This document shows positions 60,562-64,000 of a stretch of 64,000 nt of DNA, one piece after another. Both the position numbers and the translations under genes were made by a program. Within the stretch, counting starts at the first letter, position 1. Every line of letters begins with the position of its first letter. This DNA comes from Alistipes putredinis. Lineage in GTDB: Bacteria; Bacteroidota; Bacteroidia; Bacteroidales; Rikenellaceae. Under the pieces are notes generated by a model that was not told where the DNA came from, made no database searches, and saw only the letters and a program-made list of their open reading frames with translations. The stretch is from assembly GCA_022009915.1 (NCBI GenBank), contig CP091730.1, positions 1,426,001 through 1,490,000 of the forward strand, given 5' to 3'.

Positions 60562-61890
60562 ATGAAAAGGGTTATTTTAAGAACGATTGTATTGTGCGCG
60601 GCTGTGGCTGCGGCCGTGTCGGTATCGGCTCAGAGTTGGAAAGAGGATCCCAGATACGGGAACACTCCCGAGGAGCGCGAAGAGAATGTCAAGATTCTCA
60701 ATTTCTTCAACGACGCGTGGGATGCCAAAAATTACGACGATGCCAATAAATATCTGGCTCATCTGCTCGAAAAGGCACCTAAGGCCACTCAGAATCTTTT
60801 ACGTGCGCGGTGCCACGCTCTACAAGAACAAGATAAACAGAGCCAAGACTGAGGAGGAGAAAAAAGTGTATATAGACTCCCTCATGCTCATTTACGACAT
60901 GCGTATGGAGTATTTCGGCAGCCACTCGTCCAAAGGCGCTCCCTATATCGCTCGTGCGAAGGCGATGGACTACGCGGCCGTGAATCCTCAGGACAGGGAC
61001 GGTATTCGCAAATTCTATCGTGAGGCCGTCGCAATCAACGGAGCCGCTCTTCCGACCGATGTGGCAGTCAAGTATTTCAACGAGCTGGTTACGGATTACG
61101 GTTCGGACCTTATCGAGGCCGAAGTTATTCTGAACGAATACGAGAATCTCGCTCCGTTGTTCGAAGCACCCGGCGCCGAAGGCGACAAGGAGACATTCGA
61201 CGCTCTGTTCGCAAGCAGCGGTGCCGCCAATTGCGACAATCTCGAAGCGCTTTTCGGTCCGGAAGCTGAATGCCGACCCCAAGAATGCCGATTTGGTTTC
61301 CAAGGCATACGCGCTGATGAGCAAGGCCGGATGTTCGAGCGATCTGTATCTCTTGGTTGCGGAAAAAAATACTACGAGCAGAATCCCTCGTCCAACGTGG
61401 CTATCAATCTGGCTTCGCAGTTCGAGGCGCGCAACGACTTCTCGAAGGCATTGCAGTATCTCAACGAGGCTTTGGCGACAGAGACCGACCCGATTGAGAA
61501 AATCGGTTCTCTATGTTCGTGTAGCCGCTTCCGAACTCGGTGCCAAGCACGCTTCCGCATCGGCTGCTGCCGCCCGTCAGGCCATTACGCTGAATCCGGA
61601 CAACGGCTTCGCATATTACTTCCTCGCATTGGCATACGCCGACGGAACTTCTGCATGTCAGGGATTCGCAGCCCAGACGGTTTATTGGTTGGTTTACGAC
61701 TATCTGATGGATGCCCGCCGTCTTATGAGCGATCCGGCCCAGATAGACAACATTGACTCGATGCTGTCAAGCTACCGCAAGTCGTTCCCGTCGGAAGAGG
61801 ACTGCTTCCTTCAACGGCTGCACCGCCGGCAGTTCGTTCAACGTCAAGTGCGGCTGGATTTCCGGTACCACTACTGTAAAAAGCCGATAA
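60562..61890 (+). CDS. exported TPR-type repeat protein (frameshifted)
   Basis: About 442 residues. Signal peptide ILRTIVLCAAVAAAVSVSAQ, then helical repeats: NVKILNFFNDAWDAKNYDDA, AINLASQFEARNDFSKALQY, ARQAITLNPDNGFAYYFLAL, which have TPR spacing (A8, G/A27). Breaks near 60795, 61263, 61368, 61508 and 61805. The C-terminus reads NGCTAGSSFNVKCGWISGTT and ends VKSR. Gene order OMP-TPR-LptC is conserved in Bacteroidota, suggesting an envelope role; the exact job is unknown. Confidence 0.8.
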
Positions 61891-61907
61891 ATTGTTGAAT
61901 ATCTGCG

Positions 61908-62585
61908 GTGCATAGGGCATTGAGACATATTCGAAGTACGGTAGCACTCCTCTTGCTGGGGAGTGCTATCTTGCTTATCTCCTGCAAGAAAACAGTTGTG
62001 GTGGAGCAGCTCGACGAGCAGACGCTCATGACGATGATGAGCGACACGCTTTGCGTCGTGCAGTCGCAGAACGGCAAAATCAAGATGCGTTTCGAGACTC
62101 CTCTCATGGAGCGCTACCAGCTCGCCAAGGAGCCGTACATGGAGTTCAGGCGCGGAGTGCACGTAATAACTTACGACGATTCTACATCCAGCGTGGCTTC
62201 CACTTTGGTGGCAGACTACGCCATATTCTTCGAAAACAGAGAGCTTTGGGAGGCCAAGGGCAATGTCGTTGCGACCAATGCCGATGGGCAGACGCTCTAC
62301 ACCCAGCAGCTGTTCTGGAATCAGAAAACGCACAGGGTTTACTCCAACGTCGATTCGAAGATTATGCAGGGCGCCGACGTATTCGTAGGCGAGGGTTTCG
62401 AATCGGACGACAGGTTCGGCGAGTGGTCGTTCCGCAAGTTTACCGGTAAGCTGACTGTGAATACGCAGCCTACGCCGCCCAAAGATACCTCTCGGGTCGA
62501 GGTGCCGGCGCCGTCCGCATCGCGCGGCGAGGATAAGCTCACTCCCACGCAGCGTATCGAACAGGCAACCAGTTCCAAAAATTAG
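61908..62585 (+). CDS. lptC: LPS export periplasmic protein LptC
   Basis: An intact 225-residue protein with a GTG start at 61908. N-terminal TM/lipobox VALLLLGSAILLISC followed by KKTVVVEQLDEQTLMTMM, and the LptC/OstA beta-jellyroll with MEFRRGVHVITYDDSTSSVA, LVADYAIFFENRELWEAKGN and GQTLYTQQLFWNQKTHRVYS. The lipobox suggests anchoring. In the Lpt bridge it passes LPS or LOS from LptBFG toward LptA/D. The C-terminal 40 residues are disordered and rich in P, T and S. It follows the TPR gene by 17 nt. Confidence 0.88.
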   Translation: MHRALRHIRSTVALLLLGSAILLISCKKTVVVEQLDEQTLMTMMSDTLCVVQSQNGKIKMRFETPLMERYQLAKEPYMEFRRGVHVITYDDSTSSVASTLVADYAIFFENRELWEAKGNVVATNADGQTLYTQQLFWNQKTHRVYSNVDSKIMQGADVFVGEGFESDDRFGEWSFRKFTGKLTVNTQPTPPKDTSRVEVPAPSASRGEDKLTPTQRIEQATSSKN

Positions 62586-62597
62586 AGAAGCGGGATT

Positions 62598-63826
62598 ATG
62601 TGGTCTATCGTTACGGTCATTCTGGTAATGTTGCTCCTGTCGGCATTCTTCTCCGGCATGGAGACAGCCTTCATTTCTTCCAACCGCCTGAAACTGGAAC
62701 TGGATCGCAAGCACAACCGCGTGCTCGATTTCATCGCGGACATTTTCGTGCGCAATAGCGGACAGTACATAACCACCATTCTGGTGGGCAACAACATAGC
62801 ACTTGTCGTATATTCGCTTTACGTGTCGCGGCTGTACCATACGCTGTCGGGCGGCGGTTCGGTGCTCGTGGAGACGCTTGCCGCTACGGTCGTGATAATA
62901 TTCGTGGCCGAGTTCATTCCGGAAAGCCGTTGTGCTGAAAAATCCCAATTTCTACTTCAAGACTTTCGCCGTACCGGTTTTATTTCTTTTATATACTGCT
63001 GTATCCGATAGCCAAACTCACCACTCTGTTCTCGGAGGGCATCATGCGGCTTTTTCGGTCGCAAGCGGGCCGACGAGACGGAAAAAGACTTTCGACAGGG
63101 TGGAGCCTGGCGCATCTGGTCGAGGAGAGCAGCGACGAGCAGAATGTCGAGCACGAGATGAAGATATTCCAGAACGTTCTGGACTTTCCGGACCTGATGG
63201 TTCGGGACTGCATGATTCCACGTGTCGATATCGAGGCCGTTGATATGGACACGCCGGTGAGCGAACTTACCCGACGATTCATCGACAGCAAGTATTCGCG
63301 CATATTCGTTTTTAAGGATTCGATAGACGACATAGTGGGCTACGTCAATATCAAGAGCCTTTTCGCCGCGCCGCAGAGCATCTCCCAAGTGCTTATGAAT
63401 GTGGATTACGTCGTCGAGACCATGCCCGTGCAGCAGCTGCTGACCGAATTCATCAAGAAGAACAGCTCCATTGCCGTGGTCATAGACGAGTACGGCGGTA
63501 CGGCGGGCATCATATCGTTGGAGGATATTTTGGAGGAGATTTTCGGCGAAATAGAAGACGAACACGATTCGCAGGACCTTATCGAGCGAAAAGTCGCCGA
63601 GAACGAATACGTCTTTTCGTGCCGGCTCGAAGTGAGCTACCTGAACGAGAAATACTCCCTGAACATCCGCGAGAGCGACGAGTACGACACGCTGGCCGGC
63701 TACATTATTTTCAATTACGAGGGAATCCCGTCTAACGGAGAGGTGATTAAGATTGATAATCTGGAAATTAAGATACTCAAAACCACATCTTCCAAGGTGG
63801 AGTTGGCTCGCGTGAAATCTTTGTGA
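62598..63826 (+). CDS. CNNM/CorC (HlyC) family transporter with CBS pair (frameshifted)
   Basis: About 408 residues. DUF21/CNNM membrane domain with MLLLSAFFSGMETAFISSNR and YITTILVGNNIALVVYSLYV, then a CBS pair (CMIPRVDIEAVDMDTPVSEL, YSRIFVFKDSIDDIVGYVNI, SIAVVIDEYGGTAGIISLED) and the CorC-HlyC domain (NEKYSLNIRESDEYDTLAGY). Breaks near 62927, 62985 and 63090. Members are linked to Mg2+/Co2+ efflux. Follows lptC by 12 nt and ends about 120 nt before the next gene. Confidence 0.9.
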
Positions 63827-63846
63827 TAATTTTTGCGCCTTCCGTC

Positions 63847-63877
63847 TTGAAATTATAGCGGATTTTTATTACATTTG
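63847..63877 (+). promoter_or_regulatory. promoter for the PpiD-like gene
   Basis: TTG at 63847-63849, a 20-nt spacer and TACATTTG at 63870-63877, with a leader of about 68 nt before the ATG at 63946. Confidence 0.6.
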
Positions 63878-63945
63878 CTGCTCTATTTGATGACGATAGA
63901 GCATTTTCTGTGTCTGCAAATAATGATTAAAAAAACCAAAATTAT

Positions 63946-64000
63946 ATGGCAACATTAAACTCATTAAGAACAAAAGGCGGAATATTTCTCTCGCTGGTTA
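63946..64000 (+). CDS. PpiD/SurA-like peptidyl-prolyl isomerase, N-terminal fragment
   Basis: Only 18 codons lie in the window: MATLNSLRTKGGIFLSLV. The M-A-T-L-x-x-(L/I)-R-x-(K)-G start leading into a hydrophobic anchor is the usual beginning of Bacteroidota PpiD-type, inner-membrane-anchored chaperones, which stand after the CNNM gene in related genomes. Assignment is from this short start only. Confidence 0.5.
   Translation, partial: MATLNSLRTKGGIFLSLV

Noticed and set aside
1..64000. tRNA, rRNA, CRISPR, insertion sequence or prophage genes
   Set aside because: I looked for tRNA-like CCA ends with cloverleaf arms, direct-repeat arrays, transposase motifs and phage structural genes and saw none, though without a covariance search a tRNA could be missed.

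Overview
This is a gene-dense stretch (roughly 50-55% GC by eye) of a chromosome from the Bacteroidota, most likely order Bacteroidales and possibly a Rikenellaceae-like gut lineage; the family-level guess is weak. Support comes from recurrent promoters of the Bacteroidota type (TAnnTTTG about 20 nt after a TTG/TTTG box), from Bacteroidota-typical genes (PorX, a BACON-domain lipoprotein, DUF4270, DUF3098, DUF4396, the Nif3 plus zinc-ribbon pair, the small basic protein starting MPSGKK), and from the near absence of Shine-Dalgarno motifs. I see no rRNA, tRNA, CRISPR array, transposase or prophage gene.

The dominant technical fact is that the sequence carries many single-base insertions and deletions, usually in short homopolymers. 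About three quarters of the genes are split across reading frames, yet each piece continues exactly in another frame, and gene length modulo 3 agrees with the net indel count wherever I worked it through. I therefore give full gene spans and treat the breaks as probable sequencing or assembly errors, not pseudogenes. Two in-frame TAG codons (korA and the MerR-type gene) look like the same kind of problem.

Layout. 0-3 kb: end of a DUF4923-like gene, then a minus-strand operon of a GNAT-like protein, a DUF3440/IbrA-like PAPS-reductase-family protein and an IbrB/ParB-like protein. 3-6.4 kb: AddB-like PD-(D/E)XK nuclease and a GIN-domain protein. 6.6-16.9 kb: formate/nitrite transporter, YebC, TsaC/Sua5, thioesterase, ThiL, adenylate kinase, the rpsF-rpsR-rplI operon, DUF4396, RecQ, an RNase D-like nuclease and an RlmI-like methyltransferase. 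16.9-25.5 kb (minus): sigma-70 factor, zinc-ribbon protein, Nif3, MerR-type regulator, RsmF-like methyltransferase, deoxynucleoside kinase, GH3-family protein, TrkA; a HAD-phosphatase remnant sits between MerR and RsmF. 25.5-36.8 kb: small cysteine-rich membrane protein, TopA, DUF4270, GT5 glycogen-synthase-like protein, QueA, TruB, UppP, DUF3098, FtsX, YfhO. 36.8-47.2 kb: polyprenyl synthase, a secreted subtilase plus lipoprotein pair bracketed by two mirror-image hairpins, monooxygenase, tandem DUF1080 lipoprotein, AroE, YqaA-like membrane protein, large BACON lipoprotein. 47.5-50.5 kb: KorA/KorB 2-oxoacid:ferredoxin oxidoreductase. 50.7-64 kb: TsaE, PorX, HU, small basic protein, RNase G, Mfd, then an envelope cluster (CoaX, outer-membrane protein, TPR protein, LptC, CNNM/CBS protein, start of a PpiD-like chaperone).

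Most of the window is housekeeping: translation and tRNA modification (TsaC and TsaE for t6A, QueA, TruB, RsmF, RlmI, ribosomal proteins), DNA repair and topology (AddB-like, RecQ, Mfd, TopA, HU) and envelope building (UppP, polyprenyl synthase, LptC, FtsX). The parts least explained by known biology are the GNAT/IbrA/IbrB operon, the subtilase/lipoprotein pair and the cysteine-rich membrane protein. I did not find an unmistakably new system.
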